Positions 37,673 to 47,926 of a stretch of 64,000 nucleotides of DNA are shown piece by piece. A program made the position numbers and the translations under genes. The stretch comes from Novosphingobium taihuense. GTDB lineage: Bacteria > Pseudomonadota > Alphaproteobacteria > Sphingomonadales > Sphingomonadaceae. The stretch is taken from NCBI RefSeq assembly GCF_007830315.1, contig NZ_VLKJ01000001.1, positions 124,001-188,000 on the forward strand. The letters run 5' to 3'. Numbering within the stretch: position 1 is the stretch's first letter; the number at the start of each line of letters is the position of its first letter. The notes below the pieces were generated by a model. That model did no database searches. It was given only the letters and a program-made list of their open reading frames with translations, and was not told the origin of the DNA.

Positions 37673-38719
37673 ATGTCGATGATTCGTACGATTTCGCTGT
37701 CCGCCGCCGCTCTCGGTGCTCTCGCTCTTGCCGGTTGCGGCAGCCAGGAAGCGGGCACCCGCGACCAGGTCCGCGCGGTAGGTTCGTCCACCGTCTATCC
37801 TTTCGCCAAGGCGGTCGCGGAATCGCTCGCCAAGGCTGATCCCTCGCTCAAGTCGCCGATCATCGAATCGACCGGCACCGGTGCGGGCATGAAGCTGTTC
37901 TGCGCAGGCGTCGGTGCACAGTTCCCCGATATCGAAAACGCCTCGCGTCGGATGAAGAAGTCGGAGTTCGAAGATTGCGCCAAGAACGGCGTGAAGGACA
38001 TCGTCGAGATCCAGGTCGGTCTCGATGGCGTAGCCTTTGCCGAAGCACAGGGCGGCCCCGGCATCGCGCTGACGCCGGAAGACGTCTACAAGGCACTGGC
38101 CAAGAACCCCTATGGCAAGCCCAACACCGCCAAGACCTGGAAGGACGTCAATCCGTCGCTCCCGGCCGAACCGATCCTCGTCTACGGCCCGCCGTCGACC
38201 TCAGGCACCCGTGACGCGCTCAAGGAACTGATTCTGACCAAGGGTTGCGACGAGAACGCCGAGATGAAGGCGCTCAAGGACAGCGACAAGGACAAACACG
38301 ACAAGGTCTGCGGCGAAGTGCGCGATGATGGCGCATATGTTGATGCTGGCGAAAACGACAACCTGATCGTCCAGAAGATCGAGGCGAACCCGAAGGCCAT
38401 CGGCATCTTCGGTTATTCCTACCTCGAAGAGAACAAGGGCCGCATCAAGGGCCTGACGATGAAGGGCGTGGAGCCAACCTACGCCACCATTTCGGACTTT
38501 ACCTATCCCGGCGCGCGCCCGCTCTACATCTATGTGAAGAAGGCGCACCTTAAGGCAATTCCTGGCTTGCAGGCATTTGTCACTGAATGGTCAAAGCTTT
38601 GGGGCAAGGATGGCGCGCTCGCGAAGCTCGGCATGGTGGTCGCACCTGACGATGTGCTTGCAGGCAGCGCGAAGGCTGTTAACGACCTCCCGGTCCTTGA
38701 CGGTTCGCAGCTGAAGTAA
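37673..38719 (+). CDS. pstS: phosphate-binding lipoprotein PstS
   Basis: A 348-residue periplasmic phosphate receptor. A lipoprotein signal ends in LALAGC (lipid-carrying Cys22). Phosphate-contacting loops are RAVGSSTVYPFAKAVAE near residues 34-50, SPIIESTGTGAGMKLFC, and GPPSTSGTRDALKELIL. A lysine/aspartate-rich insert (EMKALKDSDKDKHDKVC) follows a Cys, and the two cysteines may form a disulfide. It is directly under a PHO box and starts the pst operon. Confidence 0.95.
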   Translation: MSMIRTISLSAAALGALALAGCGSQEAGTRDQVRAVGSSTVYPFAKAVAESLAKADPSLKSPIIESTGTGAGMKLFCAGVGAQFPDIENASRRMKKSEFEDCAKNGVKDIVEIQVGLDGVAFAEAQGGPGIALTPEDVYKALAKNPYGKPNTAKTWKDVNPSLPAEPILVYGPPSTSGTRDALKELILTKGCDENAEMKALKDSDKDKHDKVCGEVRDDGAYVDAGENDNLIVQKIEANPKAIGIFGYSYLEENKGRIKGLTMKGVEPTYATISDFTYPGARPLYIYVKKAHLKAIPGLQAFVTEWSKLWGKDGALAKLGMVVAPDDVLAGSAKAVNDLPVLDGSQLK

Positions 38720-38741
38720 AACTGGGGGTAATACCGAAGTC

Positions 38742-40124
38742 ATGTCGCCAGCCATCCTGCTTCTGCTCGCCTTCGGGCTGAGCCTTTTCGGTTGGCTGGC
38801 GGCACGCTCCCGTGCCTGGGCCTTCCGCAAGTCGGCATCGGGGGTCCGGCTGCACTCATTGCCCAATTTCCACGGCTGGTATGTCGCGTTGTGGATCGGC
38901 GTGCCTGCGCTGCTCTTTGCAGTTCTGTGGAATACCATCAGCTCGACGCTGATCACCGCCCACGTCATGGCAGATCCGGCTGCATCGCTCCTGCCCGGCT
39001 TCGGGTTTGAGCGCGAGACCATGCTGGCCGAAGCCCGTGCCGTCGCCGAAGGCAAGGCGTTCGGGGTGTTCAACGAGGAAGCGCAAGGGCTGATCGCGCC
39101 CTACCGCACCGCAATCACGCTCTATGATTCCATCGGGCTGATCGTGACGATCCTCGTCGGCTTTGCAGGCGGCGCTTTCGCGTTCCTGCGCTTGAAGCCT
39201 GATTTCACCGCCCGCACCCGCGTGGAACGCGCGGTCATGGCGCTGCTGCTGATCGCTTCGCTCGTCGCGATCCTCACCACCATCGGTATCATTGCCAGCT
39301 TGGTGTTCGAGACTGTGCGCTTCTTCGGCATGGTCTCGCCAATCGATTTCCTTTTCGGCACCCACTGGTCACCCGACCCGATGAGCTCAGGTGCGCCGAA
39401 CGGCAAGGACTACGGCGCTATTCCGCTGTTCTGGGGCACGATCTACATCGGCGCGATCATCGCCATGATCGTGGCTATTCCGCTCGGCCTGATGAGCGCG
39501 ATCTTTCTCACGCAATACGCCAGCAGCGGCGTGCGCAAGGTGATGAAGCCGCTGCTCGAAATCCTCGCGGGCGTACCCACCGTGGTCTATGGCTATTTCG
39601 CCGCACTGACCGTCGCCCCGATGGTGCGCGATGCGGCGCAGGCCATCGGAATCTCCAGCGCATCGACCGAGAGCGCAGTGGCAGCGGGGCTCGTCATGGG
39701 CATCATGATCATCCCGTTCGTCTCGTCGATGGCTGACGATTCGATTGCCGCCGTGCCGCAAGCGATGCGCGACGGAAGCTTAGCCATGGGCGCGACCACC
39801 GCCGAGACGATCACCAAGGTCCTCGTCCCTGCCGCCCTGCCCGGCATCGTCGCGGGCGTAATGCTGGCCATCAGCCGCGCCATCGGCGAGACGATGATTG
39901 TCGTCATGGCCGCTGGTGCTTCGGCCAACCTTACCGCCAATCCGTTCGAGAGCATGACTACGGTCACCTTCCAGATTGTCGCCATGCTGACCGGCGAAGG
40001 CAGCTTCGATCATCCCGCCACGCTCTCCGCGTTCGCGCTGGGCATGGTCCTGTTCCTTGTCACCCTGACGCTGAACTTCATCGCCCTGCGCGTGGTGAAG
40101 CGTTACCGCGAAGCTTACGAGTGA
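38742..40124 (+). CDS. pstC: phosphate ABC transporter permease PstC
   Basis: A 460-residue inner-membrane permease. The N-terminal part (about residues 1-150) is an extension with additional membrane segments not found in E. coli PstC; the conserved permease core follows with YGAIPLFWGTIYIGAIIAMIVAIPLG and the ABC-contact EAA-like loop AMRDGSLAMGATTAETITKVLVPAALPGIVAG (both given by their ends). It works with PstA and PstB to import phosphate. pstA begins in its stop codon (GTGA). Confidence 0.94.
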   Translation: MSPAILLLLAFGLSLFGWLAARSRAWAFRKSASGVRLHSLPNFHGWYVALWIGVPALLFAVLWNTISSTLITAHVMADPAASLLPGFGFERETMLAEARAVAEGKAFGVFNEEAQGLIAPYRTAITLYDSIGLIVTILVGFAGGAFAFLRLKPDFTARTRVERAVMALLLIASLVAILTTIGIIASLVFETVRFFGMVSPIDFLFGTHWSPDPMSSGAPNGKDYGAIPLFWGTIYIGAIIAMIVAIPLGLMSAIFLTQYASSGVRKVMKPLLEILAGVPTVVYGYFAALTVAPMVRDAAQAIGISSASTESAVAAGLVMGIMIIPFVSSMADDSIAAVPQAMRDGSLAMGATTAETITKVLVPAALPGIVAGVMLAISRAIGETMIVVMAAGASANLTANPFESMTTVTFQIVAMLTGEGSFDHPATLSAFALGMVLFLVTLTLNFIALRVVKRYREAYE

Positions 40125-41404
40125 GCCCTGCGATGACCGAGACGGTTCCCACCACGCAGCTTACCGAAGTGCAGGCGCAACGCCGCACACGGATGGCGGG
40201 CGTTCTTGCCCGCCGCCGCGCTGCCGACCGCCGCTTCCGCTGGCTTGGCTTCATCGCCGTAGCGTTCTCCGCGCTGATGCTGGCCTTCCTGCTCGTCAAC
40301 ATGAGCTCGGCGGGTGTCGCCGGGTTCCAGCGCAGCGAAGTGCGCTTCGACATTCCGCTGGCCGGATCGATGCAGATCGATTCGCGTCGGCTGACCCAGT
40401 CCGATCCCATGGGCGGACTGGAACTGGCTGGGCTGGAAAAGGTCGTCGAAGGCGCCGCAAAAAAAGCGTTCGGTCCTGACGCGGACGATCTTGTCGCCCA
40501 AGGGGCATGGCGCGAAGTGGCGTCTGCCCTCATCGATGATCCCTCGCTGCTCAACGGCACCTACCACGCCTCGCTTCCCGCCAGCGACGACCTTGCCAGC
40601 GCCCAGCGCGGCGAAGGCGATGCGGCAATGCAGCAGGTCGCGAAGAAACTGGTGAGGGAAGGCAAGCTTGTCCGCACCTTCGACAAGGGCTTTCTCAGCC
40701 GCTCGGACGCAACCAGCCCGCAATCGGTAGGCATCTGGGGCGCGCTCAAGGGTTCGATGCTGACGATGTTCATCACGCTTGTCCTGGCCTTCCCGGTCGG
40801 CGTGCTGTCGGCACTATATCTTGAGGAATACGCGCCCAAGAACCGCTGGACCGAATGGATCGAAATCTCGATCAACAATCTTGCCGCAGTTCCTTCGATC
40901 ATCTTCGGCCTGCTCGGTCTGGCGGTGTTCCTCGGCCTCTTTCCAAACTATCGCTCGGCTCCGCTTATCGGCGGCATGACGCTTGCGCTGATGACGATGC
41001 CGGTCATCGTGATTTCGGGCCGCAACGCGATCAAGGCCGTGCCACCTTCGATCCGCGACGCTGCCTTGGCGATTGGCGCCAGCAAGGTGCAGGTGGTGTT
41101 CAACCACGTTCTGCCGCTGGCGCTCCCCGGCATCCTCACCGGCACGATCATTGGCATGGCCCGCGCGCTGGGCGAGACTGCACCGCTGCTGATGATCGGC
41201 ATGCGCGCGTTTGTCGCAAGTCCGCCTTCTGGCTTTACCGCACCGTCGAGCGTGCTGCCGGTGCAGATATTCCTGTGGTCCGACGAGATCGACCGCGGCT
41301 TTGTCGAGCGCACCAGCGCTGCGATTGTCGTCCTGCTCGTCTTCCTTCTCCTGATGAACGGCCTTGCGATCTACCTGCGCAACCGCTTCGAAAAACGGTG
41401 GTAA
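40121..41404 (+). CDS. pstA: phosphate ABC transporter permease PstA
   Basis: A 427-residue permease with a large N-terminal extension: a membrane segment near residues 45-66 and a periplasmic domain of about 130 residues before the core. The core has [31 protein letters not shown] and the ABC-contact loop [31 protein letters not shown] (given by their ends). GTG 40121 overlaps the pstC stop; ATG 40133 is equally possible and shortens it by four residues. Confidence 0.94.
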   Translation: MSPAMTETVPTTQLTEVQAQRRTRMAGVLARRRAADRRFRWLGFIAVAFSALMLAFLLVNMSSAGVAGFQRSEVRFDIPLAGSMQIDSRRLTQSDPMGGLELAGLEKVVEGAAKKAFGPDADDLVAQGAWREVASALIDDPSLLNGTYHASLPASDDLASAQRGEGDAAMQQVAKKLVREGKLVRTFDKGFLSRSDATSPQSVGIWGALKGSMLTMFITLVLAFPVGVLSALYLEEYAPKNRWTEWIEISINNLAAVPSIIFGLLGLAVFLGLFPNYRSAPLIGGMTLALMTMPVIVISGRNAIKAVPPSIRDAALAIGASKVQVVFNHVLPLALPGILTGTIIGMARALGETAPLLMIGMRAFVASPPSGFTAPSSVLPVQIFLWSDEIDRGFVERTSAAIVVLLVFLLLMNGLAIYLRNRFEKRW

Positions 41405-41405
41405 A

Positions 41406-42221
41406 ATGAACGCTGAAGCGATCAAGACTGAAGTGAAGGCTGACGACAGGCCCTACTTCGACGCGCCCTCGAAGATGAGCGCGAAGAACGTTTCGGTGTT
41501 CTATGGCGACAAGCGCGCGATCGACGATGTCTCGATCGAGATCCCGCAGCGCTATGTCACCGCGTTCATCGGCCCCTCGGGCTGCGGTAAGTCGACGTTC
41601 CTGCGCTCTCTCAACCGCATGAACGACACCATCGCCAATGCCCGCGTCGAAGGGGAAATCCTGCTCGATGGCGAGGACATCTACAAGTCGGGCATGGACG
41701 TGGTGCAGCTGCGCGCTCGCGTCGGCATGGTGTTCCAGAAGCCGAACCCCTTCCCCAAGTCGATCTACGACAACATCGCATATGGTCCGAAGATCCACGG
41801 ATTGACCGGCAGCAAGGCGGAACTTGACGAAATCGTAGAGCAATCGCTGCGCCGCGCGGGTCTCTGGGACGAAGTGAAGGACAGGCTCGCCGACAGTGGC
41901 ACCGCGCTGTCGGGTGGCCAGCAACAGCGCCTGTGCATTGCCCGCGCCATTGCGGTCGACCCCGAAGTGATCCTGATGGACGAGCCCTGCTCCGCTCTCG
42001 ACCCCATTGCTACCGCACGCATCGAGGAACTGATCGACGAGTTGCGCGGACGCTTTGCCATCGTCATCGTCACCCACTCGATGCAGCAGGCCGCACGCGT
42101 ATCTCAGCGTACGGCGTTCTTCCATCTTGGCAAGGTCGTCGAATACGGCAAGACTTCCGATATCTTCACCAATCCGCGTGAAGAACGGACCAAGGATTAC
42201 ATCACCGGCCGCTACGGCTGA
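41406..42221 (+). CDS. pstB: phosphate ABC transporter ATPase PstB
   Basis: A 271-residue ATPase that drives PstCA. Walker A is [19 protein letters not shown] near residues 56-74, the Q-loop is [18 protein letters not shown], the signature [16 protein letters not shown], Walker [14 protein letters not shown], and the H-loop [15 protein letters not shown]. The conserved PNPFP segment is specific to PstB. ATG 41406 follows the pstA stop by one base. Confidence 0.97.
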   Translation: MNAEAIKTEVKADDRPYFDAPSKMSAKNVSVFYGDKRAIDDVSIEIPQRYVTAFIGPSGCGKSTFLRSLNRMNDTIANARVEGEILLDGEDIYKSGMDVVQLRARVGMVFQKPNPFPKSIYDNIAYGPKIHGLTGSKAELDEIVEQSLRRAGLWDEVKDRLADSGTALSGGQQQRLCIARAIAVDPEVILMDEPCSALDPIATARIEELIDELRGRFAIVIVTHSMQQAARVSQRTAFFHLGKVVEYGKTSDIFTNPREERTKDYITGRYG

Positions 42222-42252
42222 GCCACGGCAACGCGACGAGAAGGACGAACTG

Positions 42253-42936
42253 GTGGCCGAACATACCGTCAAGGCTTTCGACGACGACATCACCCGGCTG
42301 CGCGGTCTGGTCGCGGAGATGGGCGGACTTGCCGAGCTTTCCGTCTCGGAGGCGATGGATGCCCTTCTTCGCGGCGACCACGACCTTGCCGCAGGTGTCA
42401 TCGCGCGCGACAAGCGCATCGACCAGCTCGAAGCTGAAGTAGACAAGCTTGCCATCCGGGTGCTTGCCCTGCGCGCACCGATGGCCGACGACCTGCGCGA
42501 AGTCATTGCGGCGCTCAAGATCGCCGGCGTGATCGAACGCATCGGTGACTATGCCAAGAACATCGCCAAGCGCGTCGGTATTATCGAAGGCCGCAAGCGG
42601 TTCGAACCGTTGACGCTGATCCCGGCAATGAACGACCTCGCAGCCGAGATGGTTCACGACGTGCTGACCGCATTTGCGGCGCGCGATCCGGTGGCTGCTG
42701 CCGAGATCGTCCAACGCGATGCCAAGGTCGATGCCTTCTACGATTCGATCTTCCGCAATCTCGTCTCGTTCATGGTCGAGAATCCAGCGACGATCAGCAG
42801 CGCCGCCCAGCTCCTCTTTGTTGCGCGCAACATCGAGCGGATCGGTGATCATGCGACGAACATCGCGGAAATGGTGTACTACGCCTCCACCGGTGCCAAT
42901 CTGCCCGAGCGTGAAGAAGTCCTGCCACCTGCCTGA
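42253..42936 (+). CDS. phoU: phosphate signalling protein PhoU
   Basis: A 227-residue all-helical protein with two PhoU repeats. The ExxxD metal-site motifs are in IAALKIAGVIERIGDYAKNIAKR near residues 80-102 and LLFVARNIERIGDHATNIAEMV near residues 185-206. It links Pst transport to PhoR so that the regulon is off in phosphate sufficiency. The start is GTG 42253 with GAGAAGGA seven bases upstream; no ATG fits. Confidence 0.95.
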   Translation: MAEHTVKAFDDDITRLRGLVAEMGGLAELSVSEAMDALLRGDHDLAAGVIARDKRIDQLEAEVDKLAIRVLALRAPMADDLREVIAALKIAGVIERIGDYAKNIAKRVGIIEGRKRFEPLTLIPAMNDLAAEMVHDVLTAFAARDPVAAAEIVQRDAKVDAFYDSIFRNLVSFMVENPATISSAAQLLFVARNIERIGDHATNIAEMVYYASTGANLPEREEVLPPA

Positions 42937-43012
42937 CAGGCCTTTTCGCGTCGCCGTCATACGGTGGTAACATTAGACGTGCTTTGGCAAGCTCACCGTC
43001 AAGGAGGTTTGC

Positions 43013-43702
43013 GTGCCTGCTCCAAAGTTGCTGCTGGTTGAAGACGACACTGCCCTTGCCGAACTGGTCGAGTACCGGTTCCGCGGCGAAGGCTACGATG
43101 TCCGCACCACCGATGATGGTGACGAAGCGCTGCTGCTTGCAGCCGAGGACGCGCCCGATCTCGTCCTGCTGGACTGGATGATCGGTGGGACCAGCGGCAT
43201 TGAGGTCTGCCGCCGCCTTCGCCGCAACAAGGAAACCGCGCACGTTCCGATCATCATGCTGACTGCCCGCTCGGACGAGGACGACCGCATTCGCGGGCTC
43301 GAGATCGGCGCGGACGATTATGTGACCAAGCCGTTCTCGCCCCGCGAATTGATTGCCCGCGTTGGCGCAGTGCTCCGCCGGGTGCGCCCTGCGCTGGCTG
43401 GCGAGACAATCGTCGTGGGTGACCTTTCGCTAGATCCCACCGCACACCGCGTTACCCGTCGCGGCACGCCGATGAAGGTCGGGCCAACCGAGTTTCGCCT
43501 GCTCAAACACTTCATGGAGCATCCCGGCCGAGTGTTCTCGCGCGGGCAACTGCTCGATGCGGTCTGGGGCAGCGGCAGCGATATCGAACTGCGCACGGTC
43601 GACGTGCACATCCGGCGCTTGCGGCAAGCCGTCGCCATTCCCGGCGCGGCTGATCCGGTGCGAACCGTCCGCTCGGCAGGATACGCACTGGAAGGCGTCT
43701 GA
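43013..43702 (+). CDS. phoB: phosphate regulon response regulator PhoB
   Basis: A 229-residue OmpR-family activator. The receiver has the acidic pair in LVEDD, the phospho-acceptor Asp54 in LVLLDWMIGG and the Lys in DDYVTKPFSP. The winged-helix domain includes VGPTEFRLLKHFMEHPGRVFSR and LRTVDVHIRRLRQ and ends VRSAGYALEGV. It should bind the PHO box before pstS. GTG 43013 has a perfect AAGGAGG. Having phoB at the end of the pst operon is usual in Sphingomonadales-like clusters. Confidence 0.96.
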   Translation: MPAPKLLLVEDDTALAELVEYRFRGEGYDVRTTDDGDEALLLAAEDAPDLVLLDWMIGGTSGIEVCRRLRRNKETAHVPIIMLTARSDEDDRIRGLEIGADDYVTKPFSPRELIARVGAVLRRVRPALAGETIVVGDLSLDPTAHRVTRRGTPMKVGPTEFRLLKHFMEHPGRVFSRGQLLDAVWGSGSDIELRTVDVHIRRLRQAVAIPGAADPVRTVRSAGYALEGV

Positions 43703-43708
43703 CCGGGG

Positions 43709-45214
43709 TTACTTGTCCATCCGGATAAGAGCTTCGTTGTAATCCAGCTTTCCGGCTTTCTCGGTGCAAGGCCCTTGCCGCGCCATGACGCAGTACTGCT
43801 GCTCGAAAAGCGGCTTGGTCGGCGACATGCACCCAATGAAGCGATAGGCCGAAGGCAGTTCGCCCATGTGCTCGGCCGGAGCAACCGCCACATTGTAGCG
43901 CGCCTGAGCAATATCCGCTGCCGCCGTTGCATTGGGACCGTCGATCAACAAGGTCTGCGCCTTGCGGTTCAGGACCGCACGCGAAACAAACGGCACGTCG
44001 TGAATGCGATAGGTCGCAAGGCCACAGAAGCCAAGCTGCGCGCGCACCGTGCGCATCGCGCGCAACGGCGATTTGCCTACGCCCCAGTTGATCACAAAAG
44101 GTTCGGTAGCAGCAACCTGAACCGACCCCAGCAACCACATGGCCAAGAGCGCGCCCAGCCATCCACGTCCGAAAGACCTACCCCGCCACGCGGCAATCCG
44201 CTGGGCCAGATCGACCGAGCCGATCGCAGCCAGAAGCAACAGCAACAGTACCCCAAGCAGTATGAAGCGGTACTCCTTGTGGCCAATAGCGGAGTGGATG
44301 GCGATGACCGCAAGCGCGGTTGCCGCCAGCATCGGATAACGACGCGCGCCCAGCCACATGGCAGGCAGCAGCGCGATGGCAATGTACTGCCACTCCCACG
44401 CCAGCACCCGCAGGTACCAGTCAGCTGTCTCCACGCCATAGGCATGACTGCGGTTGGCGACGACATTGGCCAGAACGTTGTTGTATATCCACAGCAGTGG
44501 CGGTTGGCCCATGACGAGGTTGGCGAGCACGTCGCAGAGCACGCCCGCCGATGCACCTGCCAGCAGCGGCACCCATGCCTTGCGAACGTCCAGTCGCCCC
44601 GCCCACAGGAACGGTATCGCCAGCGCAGGACCCAGCGGAAAACGCGTGATGAAGCCCAGCCCCAGCAGAAAACCGGCCGCCAGCGCCGTGCCCCAGCGCC
44701 CGCTGTCACGGAACTTCACCAGCAGTGCGAGCCCCGGAAGAATCGCCAGAACGGAAAAGGTGTCGCTTGAAGTGCGCGGAGCAAAATAGGCAAAGTCGAC
44801 CCACGTTGCGGCCACGAACGCCGCCACAATCGCATGAGACCGACTGATACGTCCCCCTAACGACCACCCCGCCCAGACGGACCCCAGCGAGGCCAGCGCC
44901 ATCCCCATGCGCGGCAGCACAAGATGCAGCTCGCCCACCGGGTCGAGCGCATGGCCCAGCCAGACAGGCCCCACCATGACCAGCGGGATCAGCCAGCTGC
45001 GGATCCCGAGCCGGATATCCCAGGTGCGGATCCAGTCGCCCGTGATCAGACCATAGGCGGGCTCGATGTACTGCCAGATCTCGTCAGCGTGGTGATAGAC
45101 CGTGAACAGCGAAATCGGGATGCGGAAGGCCAGCGCCAGCACCAGCAGCCAGCCAAGCGCAGGATCAATCCTGCGCCCTGCACCTGTCCCAATGCTGCCC
45201 GCCCCCTCGCCCAC
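43709..45214 (-). CDS. GT22-family (Alg9-like) mannosyltransferase, multi-pass
   Basis: A 501-residue membrane glycosyltransferase of the GT22/GT-C type using a polyprenyl-phosphate sugar donor. The first loop motif VYHHADEIWQYIEPAYGLI corresponds to the H-x-DE-x-(F/W)Q catalytic motif, and the late motif IGHKEYRFILLG to HKExRF; about ten membrane segments follow between them. The C-terminal 120 residues are a soluble domain. GTG 45214 begins just after the upstream stop; GTG 45265 is possible but would overlap DUF1467 by 49 bases. The role may be a lipid- or glycan-linked mannose transfer; the acceptor is unknown. It converges on phoB. Confidence 0.85.
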   Translation of the reverse strand: MGEGAGSIGTGAGRRIDPALGWLLVLALAFRIPISLFTVYHHADEIWQYIEPAYGLITGDWIRTWDIRLGIRSWLIPLVMVGPVWLGHALDPVGELHLVLPRMGMALASLGSVWAGWSLGGRISRSHAIVAAFVAATWVDFAYFAPRTSSDTFSVLAILPGLALLVKFRDSGRWGTALAAGFLLGLGFITRFPLGPALAIPFLWAGRLDVRKAWVPLLAGASAGVLCDVLANLVMGQPPLLWIYNNVLANVVANRSHAYGVETADWYLRVLAWEWQYIAIALLPAMWLGARRYPMLAATALAVIAIHSAIGHKEYRFILLGVLLLLLLAAIGSVDLAQRIAAWRGRSFGRGWLGALLAMWLLGSVQVAATEPFVINWGVGKSPLRAMRTVRAQLGFCGLATYRIHDVPFVSRAVLNRKAQTLLIDGPNATAAADIAQARYNVAVAPAEHMGELPSAYRFIGCMSPTKPLFEQQYCVMARQGPCTEKAGKLDYNEALIRMDK

Positions 45215-45216
45215 GG

Positions 45217-45489
45217 TCAGTGCGAGAAGTAGGTGGTCAGGTCCAGATCGGCGACGGTGATCCACCCGTTGATGTAGTTCGCATAGTAGAAACCGAACAT
45301 CAGGGCCGAGAGGATCGTGGCGCGGAACGCGATCCGGCGCGGGTTGAAATTCCCCGGCGCACTGTCGGCCTGACCCAGGATTTTGGTCTGTCCCAGTTCA
45401 TCATGCGTCCGCACACCGAAGGGCAGGACAATGAACGCCGCCATGACCCAGAACAGCCCGTATATGGCGATGATCGAAGTGATCTTCAT
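45217..45489 (-). CDS. DUF1467 family membrane protein
   Basis: A 90-residue inner-membrane protein with two segments (about residues 5-24 and 56-75). IYGLFWVMAAFIVLPFGVRT, GQADSAPGNFNPR and FYYANYINGWITVADL are the DUF1467 core. It follows rnj by five bases, an arrangement common in Alphaproteobacteria. Function is unknown. Confidence 0.92.
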   Translation of the reverse strand: MKITSIIAIYGLFWVMAAFIVLPFGVRTHDELGQTKILGQADSAPGNFNPRRIAFRATILSALMFGFYYANYINGWITVADLDLTTYFSH

Positions 45490-45494
45490 CGGCT

Positions 45495-47147
45495 TCAGCT
45501 TTCCCGCAGCAAGACCTGGACGACCGGCTTCTTGCCCGACCAGCGCTGGCCCGCACGCCGAACCGCAAGCCGCACGGCTTCGGCCACGGCGATGCGGTCG
45601 CGCTTGCGGTCGCCCTTGAGCTTGCGCACTGCGTCTGCCGCTTCGACCTTGGCCTCGGCCACGAAGGCTTCCATGTCCTCGTCGAGCGGAATTCCGATCG
45701 CACCGACATCGATGTCCGAAAGCAACTGGCCGTCATGACGCACAGCCAGAGCAACGCTGATCAGCCCGTTCTGAGAGAGCTTGCGCCGCGCGACGACGCC
45801 TTCACCATCGGCAGGCGCTATGATGTCGCCATCAAGCACGAGCCGTCCCGCCCGCTCTTCCGAAAGCTTCTTCGGCCCGTCAGGCGCAAGGCGGATCAGG
45901 TCACCATTTTTCTGCAGGATCGCCTTGGGAATGCCCTCGTCGAGCCCCAGCTGAGCCTGCTCGGCCATGTGTCGGATTTCCCCGTGAACCGGCACAAGTA
46001 TTTCCGGCCTGATCCAGTCGTAGAGCGCCACCAGTTCGGGCCGTCCCGGATGCCCCGAAACGTGGATCATAGACTGCTTGTCGGTCACGATCCGCACGCC
46101 CTTCTCCACCAGCGCATTCTGGATGCGGCCGATGGCAAGTTCGTTGCCGGGAATCTGGCGGCTGGAGAACAGTACGACGTCGCCCTTCTCGAGCCGCACC
46201 GGATGCTGCTCGCCTGCGATACGCGCCAGAGCCGCGCGCGGCTCGCCCTGTCCGCCCGTGGCCAGCACCAGCAGTTCGCCGCGCGGCACGTCCATCGCGT
46301 CATCCATGTGGACCAGATCGGGGAAGTTCTTCAGATAGCCGCACGACTTTGCCACGCGGATGATGCGATCGAGCGAACGTCCTGCCACGCACAGCTTGCG
46401 TCCGGTTGCCTCGGCCACTTCGCCCAGCGTCTGCAACCGCGCCACGTTCGACGCAAAAGTCGTAACGACAACGCGCCGCCCCTTCTGCGCGCCAACCGCC
46501 TCAAGCAACCCGGCGCGTACTTCTCCTTCCGAGCCTGAAGGCTTGGGATTGAACACATTGGTCGAATCGCAGACCAGCGCGAGAATGCCCTCGTCGCCGA
46601 TGGCGGTAAGTTCTTCCTCCGTCGCCGGCGTGCCGATGCGCGGCTCGTCGTCCAGCTTCCAGTCGCCGGTGTGGAAGATCTTGCCGTGAGGCGTGTCGAT
46701 CAGCAGAGCATTGCCCTCGGCGATCGAGTGCGCCAACGGCACGTAGCGGATGCCGAACGGCCCCAGTTCGAACCGGTCGAGATGGTCGATCACGTTGAGC
46801 TCGACCTCGTCCTCGATCCCCGCCTCGACCAGCTTCTCGTGTACCAGCTTGGCGGTGAACGGCGTCGCATAGAGCGGCACGCCGAGGTCCTGCGCGAAAT
46901 AGGGCACTGCGCCGATGTGGTCCTCGTGTGCATGGGTCAGCACAATCCCCACCAGATCGTCGAGCCGCTGCTCGATGAAGTCGAGATCGGCGAAGACGAG
47001 ATCGATGCCGGGGTAATACGGATCAGCAAAGGTCATCCCGAGATCGACCATCAGCCATTTGCCATCACAGCAATAGAGGTTGACGTTCATCCCGATCTCG
47101 CCCGAACCACCAAGGGCGAGGAACAGCAGTTCTTTAGGTGACTTCAC
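45495..47147 (-). CDS. rnj: ribonuclease J
   Basis: A 550-residue metallo-beta-lactamase/beta-CASP ribonuclease with endo- and 5'-exonuclease activity in mRNA decay and rRNA maturation. The zinc motif is [15 protein letters not shown] (His72, His74, Asp76, His77), with [30 protein letters not shown] (given by its ends) and [27 protein letters not shown] in the beta-CASP region. GTG 47147 overlaps the coaX stop (GTGA). Neighbours birA-coaX-rnj-DUF1467 behind nuo match many alphaproteobacteria. Confidence 0.95.
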   Translation of the reverse strand: MKSPKELLFLALGGSGEIGMNVNLYCCDGKWLMVDLGMTFADPYYPGIDLVFADLDFIEQRLDDLVGIVLTHAHEDHIGAVPYFAQDLGVPLYATPFTAKLVHEKLVEAGIEDEVELNVIDHLDRFELGPFGIRYVPLAHSIAEGNALLIDTPHGKIFHTGDWKLDDEPRIGTPATEEELTAIGDEGILALVCDSTNVFNPKPSGSEGEVRAGLLEAVGAQKGRRVVVTTFASNVARLQTLGEVAEATGRKLCVAGRSLDRIIRVAKSCGYLKNFPDLVHMDDAMDVPRGELLVLATGGQGEPRAALARIAGEQHPVRLEKGDVVLFSSRQIPGNELAIGRIQNALVEKGVRIVTDKQSMIHVSGHPGRPELVALYDWIRPEILVPVHGEIRHMAEQAQLGLDEGIPKAILQKNGDLIRLAPDGPKKLSEERAGRLVLDGDIIAPADGEGVVARRKLSQNGLISVALAVRHDGQLLSDIDVGAIGIPLDEDMEAFVAEAKVEAADAVRKLKGDRKRDRIAVAEAVRLAVRRAGQRWSGKKPVVQVLLRES

Positions 47148-47926
47148 TGATTTGCTACCCGCTCTGCCAGTATCGCCAGCCCATCGAGCGTGAGATCTGT
47201 GTCCACATGGTCGAAAATGTCGGTGTGGTCGCCGAACAGGACCGCAAGGCCTCCGGTGGCGACGACCTTGGCCGGACGCCCGATTTCAGCCCGCATCCGC
47301 GCGATCAGGCCTTCCATCATCGCCACATAGCCCCAGAATACGCCGATGTGCATCTGGTCTTCGGTGTTGCGCCCGATAACGCTCTTGGTCCGCGTCGGCG
47401 CTTCTATGGCGATGCGCGGCAGCTTGGCCGCGGCATTGACCAGCGCATCGAGCGAGAGGTTGATCCCCGGCGCAATGATGCCGCCCTTGTAGGCGCCATT
47501 GAAGTCGATCACATCGAACGTGGTCGCCGTGCCGAAATCGACAACGATCAGGTCGCCGGGATACTTGGCATGCGCCGCAATGGCATTGACCGCACGGTCG
47601 GCACCGAGCGAACGCGGCTCGTCCACGTCGGCCTCGAAACCCCATTCAACGGGCGGCTGTCCCGCAATCAGCGGTTCCAGCTTGAAGTACTTCTGCGAAA
47701 GGACAGTAAGGTTGTGCAGCGCGCGAGGCACCACCGTCGAAATCAGGATCTGCGAAACCACCTTGGAATCAAAGCCCTGGATCTGCATGAGTTGCAGCAG
47801 CCACACCGCATACTCGTCCGCCGTCCGGCGCGGATCGGTCGCCACGCGCCAGCGCGACTTGATCTCGCGGCCATCGAACAGCGCGAAGACGATGTTGGTA
47901 TTGCCGACGTCAACCGCCAGAAGCAT
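47144..47926 (-). CDS. coaX: type III pantothenate kinase
   Basis: A 260-residue CoaX, which makes 4'-phosphopantothenate in the first step of CoA synthesis and, unlike type I, is not inhibited by CoA. It belongs to the acetate/sugar kinase fold: [18 protein letters not shown] is the phosphate motif, [34 protein letters not shown] (given by its ends) the second, and [24 protein letters not shown] the third. ATG 47926 overlaps birA by 17 bases. Confidence 0.96.
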   Translation of the reverse strand: MLLAVDVGNTNIVFALFDGREIKSRWRVATDPRRTADEYAVWLLQLMQIQGFDSKVVSQILISTVVPRALHNLTVLSQKYFKLEPLIAGQPPVEWGFEADVDEPRSLGADRAVNAIAAHAKYPGDLIVVDFGTATTFDVIDFNGAYKGGIIAPGINLSLDALVNAAAKLPRIAIEAPTRTKSVIGRNTEDQMHIGVFWGYVAMMEGLIARMRAEIGRPAKVVATGGLAVLFGDHTDIFDHVDTDLTLDGLAILAERVANQ

